Shown: positions 63,457-64,000 of the stretch, one piece after another
How the letters are laid out: each line of letters begins with the position of its first letter
Numbering within the stretch: the first letter of the stretch is position 1
Source of the DNA: Tomocerus qinae
Taxonomy: Eukaryota > Arthropoda > Collembola > Entomobryomorpha > Tomoceridae
Direction of reading: 5' to 3'
NCBI GenBank assembly: GCA_020055645.1
Contig: CM034547.1
Location: forward strand, 24,142,513 to 24,206,512
DNA length: 64,000 nt
Program-made: the position numbers and the translations under genes
The notes under the pieces: generated by a model
Seen by the model: the letters and a program-made list of their open reading frames with translations, nothing else
Database searches by the model: none
What the model was told of the DNA's origin: nothing

Positions 63457-64000
63457 GTAACTCTTTTTTGTGGGGCAGGACCCATGGAACTCGAATGAAC
63501 CGAGGAGACAGACACTGCACGGCATGACAGGAAAAAGGACACGACTCACAACCACCAGGCCATGTCCGTCTACGCTATGACCATTATATATCCTAACTAT
63601 TACTATCTCATGTATTTATACTTACAACTCTCCTACTTTGATGGCCACATCAAAAAATACCCTTCCCTACTATATTATGACTTTATGTGTAACGACCAAC
63701 TCTAGTCCCGTCCTTCCTCTTTTGGCAAACGTTACTTCTAATTTCATCCCATATTATGTACTTACGATACATATGTATCTACATTAACCAATGAAGGCGT
63801 AAACATAATTAAAACCTTCGTTTTGCAATCTTCCTGGTCCATTCAAAAAAATTTATGTTCACTATAATAATTGGTAATATGTCTCAAAATGGATGGGTGG
63901 AAAATTGTAGCACCTTTATTTCAAAATCATGTGCATAGTTGAAGCGTGTGTAACATATTCATGGGTATTACTTATTAAATTGAGAAAAACAAGTCTTGTT
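63457..64000. other. Intron-like or intergenic tail
   Basis: C-rich and G-poor at about 63640-63790, then A/T-rich to the end. No coding-like frame. Confidence 0.5.

Noticed and set aside
1-64000. CRISPR array or tandem satellite
   Set aside because: No regularly spaced repeats were seen; only short microsatellites and inverted repeats occur.

Overview
The window looks like non-coding, AT-rich nuclear DNA from an animal, most likely an invertebrate. I cannot name the species. The reasons are: no long open frames, many polypyrimidine-CAG and GTAAGT-type splice signals, short putative introns (about 50-210 bp), scattered microsatellites and miniature inverted-repeat transposons. The frequent words TAGGTACCT and GTAGGTA recall some insect (e.g. 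lepidopteran) intergenic DNA, but that is only an impression. There are no bacterial operons and no rRNA, CRISPR array or convincing tRNA.

No gene could be recognised by family. The longest continuous open frame is 160 codons. Its length, and the number of frames of 60-130 codons, are what chance gives at this base composition. I list only frames with something extra: a strong splice acceptor, a compatible donor/acceptor pair, a good ATG context, a signal-peptide-like start or a local GC rise. All are tentative. The best are a two-exon frame at 27004-27624 (+), a terminal-exon-like stretch at 38078-38261 (+), a purine-rich exon at 26234-26448 (-), a spliced-looking segment at 25128-25507 (-), a 106-codon ATG frame at 30782-31102 (-) and an open stretch at 46834-47259 (+). 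Most of the rest behaves like intergenic or intronic DNA.

The strongest signals are structural. (1) A 282-bp foldback element at 33404-33685 has arms of about 107 bp that differ at only a few positions, so it is young. (2) A compositionally foreign island at about 50.4-54.95 kb carries nested inverted repeats: an outer pair (50598-50683 / 54748-54833), an inner 2.16-kb element with about 35-bp terminal inverted repeats (51114-53273) that stays patchily palindromic to its centre, and smaller hairpins. (3) Adjacent perfect palindromes of 12 and 18 bp lie at 42321-42352. (4) Three tight hairpins cluster at 15051-15163. (5) Strand composition alternates in blocks of about 0.3-1.2 kb between G-rich/C-poor and C-rich/G-poor.

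Layout: 0-15 kb, skewed intergenic DNA with one weak exon. 15.0-15.8 kb, hairpin cluster and odd-composition tract. 18.7 and 23.2-23.5 kb, exon-like ends. 25.1-27.6 kb, the most gene-like segment, with a possible divergent promoter. 30.8 kb, ATG frame. 33.4 kb, foldback element. 36.7-39.9 kb, several exon-like pieces. 41.6-42.4 kb, a possible regulatory block and palindromes. 46.6-47.4 kb, possible gene with a tiny secreted-type frame. 50.4-55 kb, repeat island. 55.6-56.0 kb, GC-rich possible gene start. 63.4 kb, possible first exon running out of the window.
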